From: Mesonia profundi
Lineage (GTDB): Bacteria; Bacteroidota; Bacteroidia; Flavobacteriales; Flavobacteriaceae
Direction: 5' to 3'
Assembly (NCBI RefSeq): GCF_031085155.1
Contig: NZ_JAVHUL010000007.1
Location: 23,216-87,215, forward strand
Length of the DNA stretch: 64,000 bases
The position numbers were made by a program, and so were the translations under genes. Below the pieces are notes generated by a model. That model did no database searches, was not told where the DNA came from, and was given only the letters and a program-made list of their open reading frames with translations. Numbering within the stretch: the stretch's first letter is position 1; every line of letters starts with the position of its first letter. This document shows positions 26,128-35,316 of this stretch, in pieces.

Positions 26128-26200
26128 GATCTGGTAGCTCAGTTGGTAGAGCATCTCCCTTTTAAGGAGAGGGTCCTGGGTTCGAGCCCCAGCCAGATCA
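26128..26200 (+). tRNA. tRNA-Lys (anticodon UUU), copy 2
   Basis: Identical in sequence to the first tRNA-Lys copy, with the same cloverleaf and discriminator A. It has no TAnnTTTG element in the 32 nt before it and is likely processed from the same primary transcript as copy 1. Confidence 0.97.
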
Positions 26201-26394
26201 CAAAAATAAGTTCAGATTTGTTTGGGCGAGAAGTTTATCCTGAGCGGAGCCAATAGGCGAAGTCGAAGGGAGCCCCAGCCAGATCACTTTTTGATTTAAA
26301 TAATGTGATTCTTTTAGACGAGATGTTTGCATAGTCTTAGACAAAGCAAGCTCCCCCGTCCAAACGGATTCATCCGGGCGGGCAGCCAGATCAC
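26128..26394 (+). repeat. Tandem duplication unit 2: tRNA-Lys, palindromes and tRNA 3'-end copies
   Basis: The second unit is 267 bp and differs from unit 1 by only a few bases, for example GCAAGTC to GCATAGTC and CCGTCCGAAC to CCGTCCAAAC. It also ends in CAGCCAGATCAC. The near identity, including the non-coding tails, indicates a recent duplication of the whole block. Confidence 0.9.
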
Positions 26395-26420
26395 TTTTTA
26401 TTTATCTTCTTAAATCCTAA

Positions 26421-26504
26421 GCCCAGGTGCTGGAATTGGTAGACAGGCATGGTTGAGGGCCATGTGTCCTTTAGGGCGTGTGGGTTCAAGTCCCATTCTG
26501 GGTA
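26421..26504 (+). tRNA. tRNA-Leu (anticodon GAG)
   Basis: A class II tRNA with a long variable arm. The acceptor GCCCAGG pairs with TCTGGGT, the anticodon stem is CATGG/CCATG with loop TTGAGGG (anticodon GAG), and the T arm TGGGTTCAAGTCCCA is complete. CCA is not encoded. It is followed by a terminator. Confidence 0.95.
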
Positions 26505-26511
26505 CGACTTT

Positions 26512-26552
26512 AAACTCTAATCTCTTTATTAATAAGTAGTTAGGGTTTTTTT
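26512..26552 (+). terminator. Terminator closing the tRNA cluster
   Basis: Arms AAACTCTAA and TTAGGGTTT (one G-T wobble) enclose a 19-nt loop and are followed by a run of seven T, directly after tRNA-Leu. Confidence 0.75.
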
Positions 26553-26627
26553 GTTTCTTAAAATGTATCATTCTTGTAGCTTCGATACAATTTTCTTCTG
26601 AAAATCACTCAGCCAACCCTCCCACTT

Positions 26628-26675
26628 TTCAAATCAACATACCTTCAAATTCTCACATCTTCAAATCACCACACC
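26628..26675. repeat. Degenerate 16-bp tandem repeat, three units
   Basis: Three consecutive 16-mers each start TTCAAAT and end in CATACC, ACATC or ACACC (26628-26643, 26644-26659, 26660-26675), and a fourth decayed unit may follow. The array sits between the tRNA terminator and the crt promoter. Confidence 0.7.
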
Positions 26676-26754
26676 TGCACATCAATTCTTGACTTCATTA
26701 AATTTTTGTTTAATCTTTTATTTAAAAAAGTGAACAAAATTAATTTTTATAGCT

Positions 26755-26762
26755 TAGCTTTG
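26755..26762 (+). promoter_or_regulatory. Candidate -7 element of the merR-crt operon (TAGCTTTG)
   Basis: TAGCTTTG matches TAnnTTTG exactly and lies 18 nt before the ATG of the MerR gene. The -33 position has GTG rather than TTG. No second promoter is evident inside the tightly packed operon, so this one probably drives all five genes. Confidence 0.55.
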
Positions 26763-26780
26763 TTATATCAAACCTAGTGC

Positions 26781-27677
26781 ATGTCTTACATAAAAAAAGA
26801 ATTTAGTATTAAAGACCTAGAGATTCTTAGTGGCGTAAAAGCGCACACCATAAGAATATGGGAAAAAAGATACCATATCTTAGAACCTAATCGAACAGAA
26901 ACCAACATTAGAGTTTACGATACTATTGCGCTTCAGAAATTGCTAAACATTGCTTTCTTAAATGAAAACGGCTATAAAATATCTAGAATCTCTAAACTTT
27001 CCGATGAGGAAATTGCAGATTTGGTTCAGTCTACTTCCTCTTCTAACAATTATGAAAATAGAGCTTTAAAGTCATTGCTTGTTGCGATGTTTAATTTCGA
27101 TCAAGTATTGTTCTTAAAAACCTACGGTGAACTCCTAGAAACAAGAACCTTTAGTGAAATTTTTAAGGATATTTTTATTCCGTTTTTAAATCAAATCGGC
27201 CTTTTGTGGCAAACCAGCACCATTACGCCATCTCATGAACACTTTATTTCTAACTTGATTCGGCAAAAGGTCTACAGTAATATTGAAAAACTTCAATATG
27301 AAGAAGCTTTTCATAAAGATCGGTTATTCATCTTGTTTCTTCCCGAAAATGAGATTCACGATTTAGGGATTTTATTTGCCAATTACGAACTGCTCAGTTT
27401 AGGCTATAGAGTAATCTTTTTGGGACACACCATTCCGTTAGAAAATTTAAATACCTTTACGAATATGGCTAAAGAAGTCTATTACATCTCCCATTTCACC
27501 ACAAAACCAGAAAACCCTTCAGAGTATATCAAAAACTTTACAAAAGAGGTTCTTCAAGATTCAAATAAAATAAAACTCTGGGTTTTAGGAAGAAAAAGTA
27601 CAGATATAAATCCAAGTCTTTTAAATGAAAACATAGCTGTATTTAGTAATATTTCCTCACTTAGCCTACAACTCTAA
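26781..27677 (+). CDS. MerR-family regulator with B12-binding domain (CarH/LitR-like)
   Basis: A 298-residue regulator: a MerR winged helix (residues 4-72, SIKDLEILSGVKAHTIRIWEKRY), a helical cap and a cobalamin-binding Rossmann domain. The cap holds the Wx9EH motif of CarH photoreceptors (W143, E153, H154). The Rossmann part has ENEIHDLG with the presumed lower cobalt ligand His193. In Thermus CarH, the residue after the Trp is a His (H132) that bonds cobalt after light exposure; here it is Gln144. The gene is first in the carotenoid operon, 2 bp before crtI, and is likely its repressor. B12 and light dependence are inferred. Confidence 0.88.
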   Translation: MSYIKKEFSIKDLEILSGVKAHTIRIWEKRYHILEPNRTETNIRVYDTIALQKLLNIAFLNENGYKISRISKLSDEEIADLVQSTSSSNNYENRALKSLLVAMFNFDQVLFLKTYGELLETRTFSEIFKDIFIPFLNQIGLLWQTSTITPSHEHFISNLIRQKVYSNIEKLQYEEAFHKDRLFILFLPENEIHDLGILFANYELLSLGYRVIFLGHTIPLENLNTFTNMAKEVYYISHFTTKPENPSEYIKNFTKEVLQDSNKIKLWVLGRKSTDINPSLLNENIAVFSNISSLSLQL

Positions 27678-27679
27678 TT

Positions 27680-29146
27680 ATGAAAAAGAAAGTAAGTATT
27701 ATAGGTTCTGGTTTCTCATCCTTAAGTGCTTCTTGCTATTTGGCTCAGGCAGGTTATGAGGTAGAAATCTTTGAAAAAAATAGTACGATTGGAGGCCGAG
27801 CTCGGCAGTTAAAAAAAGACGGCTTTACCTTTGATATTGGTCCTACTTGGTATTGGATGCCCGACGTATTTGAACGTTTTTTCGCCGATTTTAATACTAC
27901 TCCAAAAGAATTTTATGAGCTCATAAAATTAAGCCCTGCCTATAAAGTGTATTTCAGTAAAGAAGAAAGCATCACTATTGGCGACACTTTAGAGAAGATT
28001 TATGCCGCCTTTGAAGAAATTGAAGAAGGCAGTTCTAAAAAGTTAAAAAAATTCATAGATAAGGCAAAAGATAATTACGATATCGCTATCAAAGATTTGG
28101 TGTATCGTCCTGGCGTTTCTCCTTTAGAGCTTATTACGCCTAAAACCGCGACCAAACTCAATCAGTTTTTTAGCACTATAGCCAAAGAAGTTAGAAAGGA
28201 ATTTAAGAATGAAAAACTCATTCAGGTATTAGAATTTCCGGTGTTGTTTTTGGGTGCAAAACCAAGTGATACTCCTGCTTTTTATAGTTTTATGAATTTC
28301 GCTGATTTTGGTTTGGGAACTTGGCATCCTAAAGGCGGAATGTATCAGGTCATTCTAGGTTTAGAGAAACTAGCTACAAGTTTAGGAGTGAAAATTCGTC
28401 TCAACGCTTCCGCGGAAAAAATACTAGTCAATGACAAGGAGGAAGCTACCGGAATCATTTCCGAGGGAAAAGAATACCCCGCAGATGTAGTTTTGAGTGG
28501 AGCTGACTATCATCATACCGAAACCTTATTAGATCAAAAATACCGACAATATTCAGAACAGTATTGGGACAATAAAACCTTTGCACCTTCTTCGCTCCTT
28601 TTCTATGTCGCTTTCGACAAGAAAATTAAAAATGTAGAACATCATACCTTATTTTTTGATGTAGATTTTAAAGCACACGCAAAGGCGATTTACGATACCG
28701 CAGAATGGCCAGAAGAGCCTTTATTTTATGCCAGCTTTCCATCAAAGACAGATCACAACATTGCACCAGAAGGGAAAGAAGCTGCCATATTTTTAATTCC
28801 GCTTGCTCCCGGTTTAAAAGATGAACAATCCTTAAGAGAACGTTATTTTGAGAAGATAATTACTCGTTTTGAAAAGATAACCGACCAAAATATTTCAAAT
28901 TACGTTATATTTAAAGAGTCCTTCTGTGTAAATGATTTTGTAAAAGAATACAATTCTTACAAAGGAAATGCTTACGGATTAGCGAATACACTTTTACAAA
29001 CCGCTTTTTTAAGACCCAAGTTAAAAAGTAAGAAAGTAAAAAGTCTTTATTTTACAGGACAATTAACCGTACCAGGACCAGGAGTTCCACCTGCTTTAAT
29101 TTCTGGCAAACTCGTCGCAGAGCTCATAAAAAAACACAATCATTAA
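27680..29146 (+). CDS. crtI: Phytoene desaturase
   Basis: An FAD-dependent membrane-associated desaturase of 488 residues that converts phytoene to lycopene. The N-terminal dinucleotide fold VSIIGSGFSSLSASCYLAQAG is followed by IGGRARQLKKDGFTFDIGP. The C-terminal family signature TGQLTVPGPGVPPALISG is intact. The length is normal. It is 2 bp after the MerR gene and 4 bp before crtB. A CrtI-type enzyme makes all four desaturations, so no further desaturase is needed for lycopene. Confidence 0.95.
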   Translation: MKKKVSIIGSGFSSLSASCYLAQAGYEVEIFEKNSTIGGRARQLKKDGFTFDIGPTWYWMPDVFERFFADFNTTPKEFYELIKLSPAYKVYFSKEESITIGDTLEKIYAAFEEIEEGSSKKLKKFIDKAKDNYDIAIKDLVYRPGVSPLELITPKTATKLNQFFSTIAKEVRKEFKNEKLIQVLEFPVLFLGAKPSDTPAFYSFMNFADFGLGTWHPKGGMYQVILGLEKLATSLGVKIRLNASAEKILVNDKEEATGIISEGKEYPADVVLSGADYHHTETLLDQKYRQYSEQYWDNKTFAPSSLLFYVAFDKKIKNVEHHTLFFDVDFKAHAKAIYDTAEWPEEPLFYASFPSKTDHNIAPEGKEAAIFLIPLAPGLKDEQSLRERYFEKIITRFEKITDQNISNYVIFKESFCVNDFVKEYNSYKGNAYGLANTLLQTAFLRPKLKSKKVKSLYFTGQLTVPGPGVPPALISGKLVAELIKKHNH

Positions 29147-29150
29147 GCCT

Positions 29151-29990
29151 ATGAAAGCAACTTTTGACCTTGTTTCTAAACTTTGTAGTAAAGAAGTTAC
29201 TCAGTCTTACAGTACTTCTTTCTCTATAGCTACGAGACTATTGGCTCCTTCTATAAGACAAGATATTTATAATATCTATGGCTTTGTACGTTTCGCCGAT
29301 GAAATTGTAGATACTTTTCATGACTACGATAAGGAGTTTTTATTTAATAGATTTGAAGAAGATTTATATTTAGCGTTAGAACAAAAAATAAGCTTAAATC
29401 CTATTCTCAATTGTTTTCAAGAAACAGTTCATAAATATGATATTCCTAAAGAATTATACGTGGCTTTTTTAAAAAGCATGCGCACAGATTTACATAAAAC
29501 CACCTACCTATCCCAAAAAGAATTTCAAGATTATATTTATGGAAGTGCAGATGTGGTGGGGTTAATGTGTTTAAAAGTGTTTATGAAAGGAAACCAAGAA
29601 AAATATGACGAACTAAAAGAAAGCGCGATGCGGTTAGGTTCGGCTTTTCAAAAAGTAAACTTTTTAAGAGATCTTAAAGCAGATTATGAAAACTTAAACC
29701 GCTCTTACTTTCCCAATGCCAATCTAGAACAATTAGATGAGCTTACTAAAAATGAGATTATTCAAGAAATTGAAGAAGATTTCTCCCAAGCGCTACACGG
29801 AATTACTAAATTACCCGCGGAGGCAAAGTTAGGAGTTTACACGGCTTATATCTATTTTTACAAACTGTTGAACAAGTTGAAGAGAACCCCTTCATTAAAA
29901 ATAAAGGAACAGCGTATTCGCGTTTCAAATTATCAAAAAGCGGGACTCTTGGCAAAATCATATATCTCTTGTAGATTTAATCTTTTTTAA
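29151..29990 (+). CDS. crtB: Phytoene synthase
   Basis: Joins two geranylgeranyl diphosphates head to head to give phytoene. Both Mg-diphosphate motifs are visible: FADEIVDTFHD (first Asp-rich motif) and NFLRDLKADYEN (second). The length of 279 is usual for the squalene/phytoene synthase fold. Its stop codon overlaps the crtZ start by one base (TAATG). No geranylgeranyl diphosphate synthase gene lies in the window. Confidence 0.95.
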   Translation: MKATFDLVSKLCSKEVTQSYSTSFSIATRLLAPSIRQDIYNIYGFVRFADEIVDTFHDYDKEFLFNRFEEDLYLALEQKISLNPILNCFQETVHKYDIPKELYVAFLKSMRTDLHKTTYLSQKEFQDYIYGSADVVGLMCLKVFMKGNQEKYDELKESAMRLGSAFQKVNFLRDLKADYENLNRSYFPNANLEQLDELTKNEIIQEIEEDFSQALHGITKLPAEAKLGVYTAYIYFYKLLNKLKRTPSLKIKEQRIRVSNYQKAGLLAKSYISCRFNLF

Positions 29991-30445
29991 TGATGCAAAC
30001 ACTATATTGGATACTCCTATTTTTTGGCACCTTTTTCTTTATGGAATTTATGGCTTGGTTTACGCATAAATATATCATGCATGGCTTTTTATGGTCGCTA
30101 CATAAAGACCACCATCATAAAGAACACGGGAGTTGGTGGGAACGAAATGACTTATTTTTCGTTTTCTATGCGTTAGTAAGCATCACTTGTTTCTTACTTT
30201 GGCAATATGAAGACATTTGGTTCACTCTCCCTATTGGCTTGGGAATTTTAGCCTATGGTATTGCCTATTTTACCGTACACGATATTTTTATACACCAACG
30301 CTTCAAAATTTTTAGAAACGCTAACAACTGGTACGCCAAAGGACTTAGAAGAGCTCACAAAATTCATCATAAACATTTAGGAAAAGAAGAAGGCGAAAAC
30401 TTTGGGATGCTTATGGTCCCACTCAAGTATTTTAAACGTAAATAA
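29990..30445 (+). CDS. crtZ: Beta-carotene 3-hydroxylase
   Basis: A 151-residue membrane di-iron hydroxylase of the fatty-acid hydroxylase superfamily that adds hydroxyl groups to the rings of beta-carotene, giving zeaxanthin. The histidine clusters are intact: HKYIMHG, HKDHHHKEH, HDIFIHQRF and HKIHHKH. Two ATG codons (29990, 29993) begin it. It is coupled to crtB by a one-base overlap and is 1 bp before crtY. Confidence 0.94.
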   Translation: MMQTLYWILLFFGTFFFMEFMAWFTHKYIMHGFLWSLHKDHHHKEHGSWWERNDLFFVFYALVSITCFLLWQYEDIWFTLPIGLGILAYGIAYFTVHDIFIHQRFKIFRNANNWYAKGLRRAHKIHHKHLGKEEGENFGMLMVPLKYFKRK

Positions 30446-30446
30446 C

Positions 30447-31586
30447 ATGCAGAGTCACCACTATGACTATATCATTGTAGGAAGTGGTTTAGCGGGCTTA
30501 CAACTCGGTCTTGCGCTTTCTAAAGACGTTTTCTTTAAAAACAAGAAAATTGCCCTGATTGATAAGTCTTCCAAATCTAGCAACGATAAAACCTGGTGTT
30601 TTTGGGAAAAAGGCAAAGGCCAATGGGAGAATATTATCCACAAATCTTGGAAAGAGGGATTTTTTATTTCCGATAAGGAAAACATCAACCTAAATCTTAG
30701 TCCATATACTTATAAAATGATAAGGTCTATAGACTTTTATGAAAACGCCAAAACTCAATTAGCGAATCATCCTTCTATTTCTTTTATAGAAGATTCTATC
30801 ACTGCCGTGGAAGAAGACGCAGGTAAAGTCATGGTGGTAGGAAAAAAGAAAACCTACACATCATCTCATGTTTTTGACAGTAGAATTTCACCTGAATATT
30901 TTGAAAACAAGAATGAATCAGTCTCCATTCATCAGCATTTTAAAGGCTGGATGATAGAAACCGAAGATGAGTTTTTTAATCCAGAAACTTTTACCATGAT
31001 GGATTATCGTCTTCAGTATAAAAATAGCACAAGTTTTACATATGTTTTACCCATTACTAAAAAGAAAGCCTTTGTAGAGTTTACTTTTTTTACGCCATTT
31101 ACGGTAGAGGAAAATGTTTACGATTTGTATTTAGAACGTTATGTAAAGGAAATTTTAAAACTTCAGCAATATAAAATTACCGCTACGGAAATAGGCATTA
31201 TTCCTATGACTAATTTTTCTTTTCAGCAGTATAATTATAAGCGAATCACCAAAATAGGAACCGCTGGAGGTTGGGTAAAACCTAGCAGTGGCTATGCGTT
31301 TAAACATACCGAAAAGAAAGCAAGCTTGCTTATAGAAAACCTCAAGAATAATCTCCCCATTACCACCAATTTCCATTCTAAAAAATATCATTTTCTAGAT
31401 ACCATATTCCTCAAAGTGCTTCATAATGAAAATTCTAAAGGAAAATGGATTTTCGAACAATTATATCTAAAAAATTCTACTCCGTCTATATTTAAGTTCT
31501 TAGACGAAGAAACTTCCGTCTTAGAAGATTTTAAAATTGTGAAATCTCTTTATAGCAAAGCTTTTATTAAGGCTTTATTTCAGTAA
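30447..31586 (+). CDS. crtY: Lycopene beta-cyclase
   Basis: A flavoprotein of 379 residues that closes both ends of lycopene to beta-ionone rings. The N-terminal dinucleotide loop IIVGSGLAGLQLGLAL, the segment DKTWCFWEKGKG and the later GTAGGWVKPSSGYAF are CrtY hallmarks. The ATG at 30447 follows the crtZ stop by 1 bp; a longer frame exists upstream but only reads through crtZ. With crtI, crtB and crtZ the operon predicts zeaxanthin as end product. No ketolase (crtW) or rhamnosyl-type modifying gene is present here. Confidence 0.93.
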   Translation: MQSHHYDYIIVGSGLAGLQLGLALSKDVFFKNKKIALIDKSSKSSNDKTWCFWEKGKGQWENIIHKSWKEGFFISDKENINLNLSPYTYKMIRSIDFYENAKTQLANHPSISFIEDSITAVEEDAGKVMVVGKKKTYTSSHVFDSRISPEYFENKNESVSIHQHFKGWMIETEDEFFNPETFTMMDYRLQYKNSTSFTYVLPITKKKAFVEFTFFTPFTVEENVYDLYLERYVKEILKLQQYKITATEIGIIPMTNFSFQQYNYKRITKIGTAGGWVKPSSGYAFKHTEKKASLLIENLKNNLPITTNFHSKKYHFLDTIFLKVLHNENSKGKWIFEQLYLKNSTPSIFKFLDEETSVLEDFKIVKSLYSKAFIKALFQ

Positions 31587-31591
31587 AAAAT

Positions 31592-31689
31592 CAAGAACCT
31601 CGGAGCAAGCTCACGAGATATGAATAGAAAAATACTTTTTTAAATTTCAAGGCAAGTCTCGGGGAATTAAACCCTCTGGAGGGATTAAA
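31592..31689 (+). repeat. Dispersed palindromic element, related to DNA inside the gene at 40.2 kb
   Basis: The element starts CAAGAACCTCGGAGCAAGC and holds two hairpins: CTCG-GAGC-AA-GCTC-A-CGAG, and TTAAACCCTC-TG-GAGGGATTAA. It has no open frame of interest. Roughly 70% of its bases, judged by eye, match 40203-40301 in the same orientation, where the sequence is protein-coding. Confidence 0.7.
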
Positions 31690-31735
31690 AACTCTACCAA
31701 CTTCACCACAATCACATAACATTACATATTTTTCA

Positions 31736-31766
31736 TAAAAAAAACTCCCGCAAAAGCAGGAGTTTT
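31736..31766 (-). terminator. Terminator after the aconitase gene
   Basis: Arms AAAACTCCCGC and GCAGGAGTTTT (one mismatched pair) with an A4 loop. On the minus strand a T run follows. It lies 25 bp beyond the aconitase stop codon and can also stop read-through from crtY. Confidence 0.85.
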
Positions 31767-31791
31767 ATATTTAAAAGAATGAATTTCTTAA

Positions 31792-34056
31792 TTAGGCATT
31801 TGTCTTTTTAATCAAGTTTAAGGCAGAACCTTCTTTATACCATTCAATTTGGTTTTCATTATAGGTATGATTTGCTTTAATAGTATCCTTAGAACCATCG
31901 GCGTGTACCACCTCGATCGTAATAGGTTTGCCTGGAGCAAAACTTTCTAAATCTATAAAATTGAAGGTATCGTCTTCTTTTATCAAATCGTAATCACTTT
32001 CGTTATCAAAAGTAACTCCTAACATTCCTTGTTTCTTCAAGTTAGTTTCGTGAATACGAGCAAAAGATTTTACCAATACTACAAAAACTCCTAAATGACG
32101 TGGCTCCATTGCTGCGTGCTCTCTAGAAGAACCTTCTCCATAGTTATGATCTCCCACAACTACTGTAGGAATTCCTTTAGCTTTATATTCTCTTTGTGTA
32201 TCTGGCACTCCTGCATAGTCTCCCGTAATCTGGCTTTTTACAAAGTTAGCCTTCATATTATAAGCGTTAATCGCTCCAATAAGACAGTTATTTGAGATAT
32301 TATCTAGGTGGCCTCTATAACGCAACCATGGTCCCGCCATAGAAATATGGTCTGTAGTACATTTACCGTCAGCTTTAATTAACAATTTAGCTCCCATTAA
32401 ATTCTTACCATCCCAAGGTTCAAACGGAGTAAGCAACTGTAGACGTTCACTGTCTTCAGCTACATTTATTACTACTCCACTACCATCTTTTCTAGGCTCT
32501 ACATAACCAGCATCTTCTACTGCAAAACCTCTTGTAGGAAGTTCAATTCCTTGAGGCTCCTCTAACATCACTTCTTCTCCATCTTCATTCATTAATTTAT
32601 CACGCGTAGGATCAAAATCTAAACGCCCAGAAATTGCAATCGCAGCTACCATTTCTGGCGAACCTACAAAAGCGTGCGTATTTGGATTCCCATCGGCACG
32701 CTTAGAGAAGTTTCTGTTAAACGAGTGCACAATAGTATTCTTTTCTTCTCCTTTACGGTCACTTCTATCCCACTGTCCTATACAAGGTCCACAAGCATTC
32801 GTAAATATGGTTGCATCTAAATCTTCAAAGATTTGCAATAAACCATCACGTTGTGCAGTAAAACGAATTTGCTCAGATCCTGGATTAATCCCTAAATCAG
32901 ATTTTGGCTTAATCTTTTTATCTACAGCTTGTTTCGCGATAGAAGCTGCTCTTGTTAAATCTTCATAAGAAGAGTTGGTACAAGAACCGATTAATCCCCA
33001 ATCTACATTAATTGGCCAATCGTTTTCTTTTGCTTTCACATTCATTTCAGAAATAGGCGTTGCTAAATCTGGTGTAAAGGGTCCGTTTAAGTGTGGCTTT
33101 AATTCAGATAAGTTAATTTCGATTACTTCATCAAAATACTGCTCTGGATTTGCATATACTTCATCATCTCCCGTTAAGTATTCACGAACTCCGTTAGCAG
33201 CATCTGCCACATCATCACGATTAGTAGCTCTTAAGAAACGTTCCATAGAATCATCGTACCCAAAAGTAGAAGTGGTTGCACCCACTTCTGCTCCCATATT
33301 ACAAATGGTTCCTTTTCCTGTACAAGAAAGATTTTTTGCGCCTTCTCCAAAATATTCTACAATCGCTCCGGTTCCTCCTTTTACGGTAAGAATCCCAGCT
33401 ACTTTTAAAATAACATCTTTAGAAGCGGTCCAACCGTTTAACTCTCCGGTTAGCTTCACTCCAATTAGTTTAGGGAATTTAAGCTCCCAAGGCATTCCTG
33501 CCATCACATCTACGGCATCGGCTCCTCCTACTCCAACAGCTACCATTCCTAATCCCCCGGCATTTACCGTGTGAGAATCGGTACCAATCATCATTCCTCC
33601 TGGGAACGCATAGTTTTCTAATACCACTTGGTGAATAATTCCTGCACCAGGCTTCCAGAACCCTATTCCGTATTTGTTAGAAACCGAACCTAAGAAGTCA
33701 AAAACTTCGTTACTGGTTTCATTGGCTCTTTTTAAATCTTTTACAGCCCCTTGCTTCGCTTGAATTAAGTGATCGCAATGTACTGTAGTAGGTACTTCTA
33801 CGTTTTTCTTTCCTGCCTGCATAAATTGCAATAATGCCATTTGTGCGGTTGCATCCTGACAAGCAATTCTATCTGGTGAAAAGTTTACATAATCTTCCCC
33901 TCTTTTAAATGCTTTATTTGAAGCAGCATCCCAAAGGTGAGAGTAAAGAATTTTTTCTGAAAGTGTTAATGGTTTACCCACTACTTCACGTGCTTTATCT
34001 ACACGATCTGTAATTTGAGAGTAAACCTTCTTAATCATATCAATATCGTATGCCAT
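31792..34056 (-). CDS. acn: Aconitate hydratase
   Basis: A TCA-cycle enzyme of 754 residues that isomerises citrate to isocitrate through a 4Fe-4S cluster. Cluster cysteines are in [11 protein letters not shown] and [11 protein letters not shown]. Other signatures are [15 protein letters not shown], and in the swivel domain [20 protein letters not shown] with the substrate-binding Arg. The length and the N-terminus ([15 protein letters not shown]) match the mitochondrial-type aconitases found in Bacteroidota rather than E. coli AcnA (about 890) or AcnB (about 865). It is monocistronic, with a terminator on each side. Confidence 0.96.
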   Translation of the reverse strand: MAYDIDMIKKVYSQITDRVDKAREVVGKPLTLSEKILYSHLWDAASNKAFKRGEDYVNFSPDRIACQDATAQMALLQFMQAGKKNVEVPTTVHCDHLIQAKQGAVKDLKRANETSNEVFDFLGSVSNKYGIGFWKPGAGIIHQVVLENYAFPGGMMIGTDSHTVNAGGLGMVAVGVGGADAVDVMAGMPWELKFPKLIGVKLTGELNGWTASKDVILKVAGILTVKGGTGAIVEYFGEGAKNLSCTGKGTICNMGAEVGATTSTFGYDDSMERFLRATNRDDVADAANGVREYLTGDDEVYANPEQYFDEVIEINLSELKPHLNGPFTPDLATPISEMNVKAKENDWPINVDWGLIGSCTNSSYEDLTRAASIAKQAVDKKIKPKSDLGINPGSEQIRFTAQRDGLLQIFEDLDATIFTNACGPCIGQWDRSDRKGEEKNTIVHSFNRNFSKRADGNPNTHAFVGSPEMVAAIAISGRLDFDPTRDKLMNEDGEEVMLEEPQGIELPTRGFAVEDAGYVEPRKDGSGVVINVAEDSERLQLLTPFEPWDGKNLMGAKLLIKADGKCTTDHISMAGPWLRYRGHLDNISNNCLIGAINAYNMKANFVKSQITGDYAGVPDTQREYKAKGIPTVVVGDHNYGEGSSREHAAMEPRHLGVFVVLVKSFARIHETNLKKQGMLGVTFDNESDYDLIKEDDTFNFIDLESFAPGKPITIEVVHADGSKDTIKANHTYNENQIEWYKEGSALNLIKKTNA

Positions 34057-34290
34057 TGGTTTGTTTTTTTAAGTGATTGCGAAAGTAACAAATTTTAATG
34101 AATTTTAAAAATAATTAGTAAAGCAGCATTTTAAGCAAAGATAATTCAGTGAAATAGCAAAATACTTAATTATAACGAATCAAAATAAGGTGATTTTAAA
34201 GAATAACTAGCATATCAATAATTTAAGCGAATTCAATTGATAATTTGGTAAAAAAAGCGTGAAAATACTATGATTTAATGAAAGAAGTGT

Positions 34291-34320
34291 AAAAAAAAAA
34301 CCTTAGAGAAGAGTCTAAGA
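34291..34320 (-). terminator. Terminator after moxR
   Basis: On the minus strand, CTTAGA and TCTAAG form a stem with a six-base loop, followed by G and a run of ten T. It closes the PPIase-MoxR operon. The remaining AT-rich stretch 34057-34290 upstream of the aconitase gene holds no other recognisable feature. Confidence 0.85.
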
Positions 34321-34354
34321 TTGTGTTTAATTTTGAAATATAGATTATAATACT

Positions 34355-35311
34355 CTACAATAATTCCTTTATAATTTGCTCTTCAGAATAACCCTCTGCT
34401 TCCGCTTTATAATTTTTAATAATTCGGTGTCTTAAGATTCCGTTAGCCACCGCTTTTACATCTTCAATATCTGGAGAAAATTTTCCTTTGGTCGCTGCAT
34501 TGGCTTTGGCCGCTAAAATAAGATTCTGAGAAGCTCTTGGTCCCGCTCCCCAATCGATATAGTCTTTTACCAACTGCGGAGAAAACTCTCCGTTTGGTCT
34601 AGTTTTACCTACTAACTTCACGGCATATTCCACGACATTATCGGCTACTGGAATTCTACGAATAAGTTGCTGGAAATCGATAATCTCTTCCGCAGTAAAA
34701 AGAGGATTTATGCTTACTTTATGCGTAGAAGTGGTGCTCTTCACCACGTTGATTTCTTCCTCATAAGTTGGATATTCTAAAAAGATAGAAAACATAAATC
34801 GGTCTAATTGTGCTTCCGGTAAAGGATAAGTTCCTTCTTGTTCAATAGGGTTTTGTGTTGCTAATACAAAATAAGGTTGTGACAATTCGTAACATTTTCC
34901 GGCAACGGTCACACTTTTTTCTTGCATCGCTTCTAGAAGTGCTGCTTGTGTTTTAGGCGGAGTTCTATTGATCTCATCTGCTAAAACAATATTAGCAAAA
35001 ATAGGACCTTTTATAAATTTAAAATTTCTAGATTCATCTAAAATCTCTGATCCTAAAATATCACTTGGCATCAAATCTGGTGTAAACTGAATGCGTTTAA
35101 AATCTAATCCTAAAGCTTGAGAAAGCGTATTCACCATAAGGGTTTTTGCTAAGCCCGGCACTCCTATTAAGAGGGCATGTCCTCCTGCAAAAACAGACAA
35201 TAAAATTTCATTAACGACCTTTTCTTGCCCTATAATGACTTTTCCTATTTCTAATTGAAGTTGTTTATACTTTTCTACAAAATTTTCGATGGCACGCACA
35301 TCTCCAGACAT
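34355..35311 (-). CDS. MoxR-family AAA+ ATPase
   Basis: A 318-residue ATPase with Walker A GVPGLAKTLMVNTL, Walker B VLADEINRTPPKTQAALLEAMQE and the sensor segment ATQNPIEQEGTYPLPEAQLDRF. MoxR proteins act as chaperones that activate or assemble partner complexes, often with VWA-domain proteins. No VWA gene follows here; instead the gene ends an operon of three exported PPIase-related proteins. The ATG at 35311 is preferred; the frame extends 7 codons upstream to a TTG but would then overlap the preceding gene. Confidence 0.93.
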   Translation of the reverse strand: MSGDVRAIENFVEKYKQLQLEIGKVIIGQEKVVNEILLSVFAGGHALLIGVPGLAKTLMVNTLSQALGLDFKRIQFTPDLMPSDILGSEILDESRNFKFIKGPIFANIVLADEINRTPPKTQAALLEAMQEKSVTVAGKCYELSQPYFVLATQNPIEQEGTYPLPEAQLDRFMFSIFLEYPTYEEEINVVKSTTSTHKVSINPLFTAEEIIDFQQLIRRIPVADNVVEYAVKLVGKTRPNGEFSPQLVKDYIDWGAGPRASQNLILAAKANAATKGKFSPDIEDVKAVANGILRHRIIKNYKAEAEGYSEEQIIKELL

Positions 35312-35316
35312 ATTTC

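Noticed and set aside
30402-30446. Longer N-terminus for lycopene cyclase
   Set aside because: It overlaps crtZ in another frame; the dinucleotide fold starts just after the ATG at 30447, 1 bp past the crtZ stop.
32975-33574. 199-codon open frame on the plus strand opposite the aconitase gene
   Set aside because: It lies entirely antisense to a highly conserved coding region; the Ser/Pro-rich translation has no domain character and reflects codon bias of the opposite strand.
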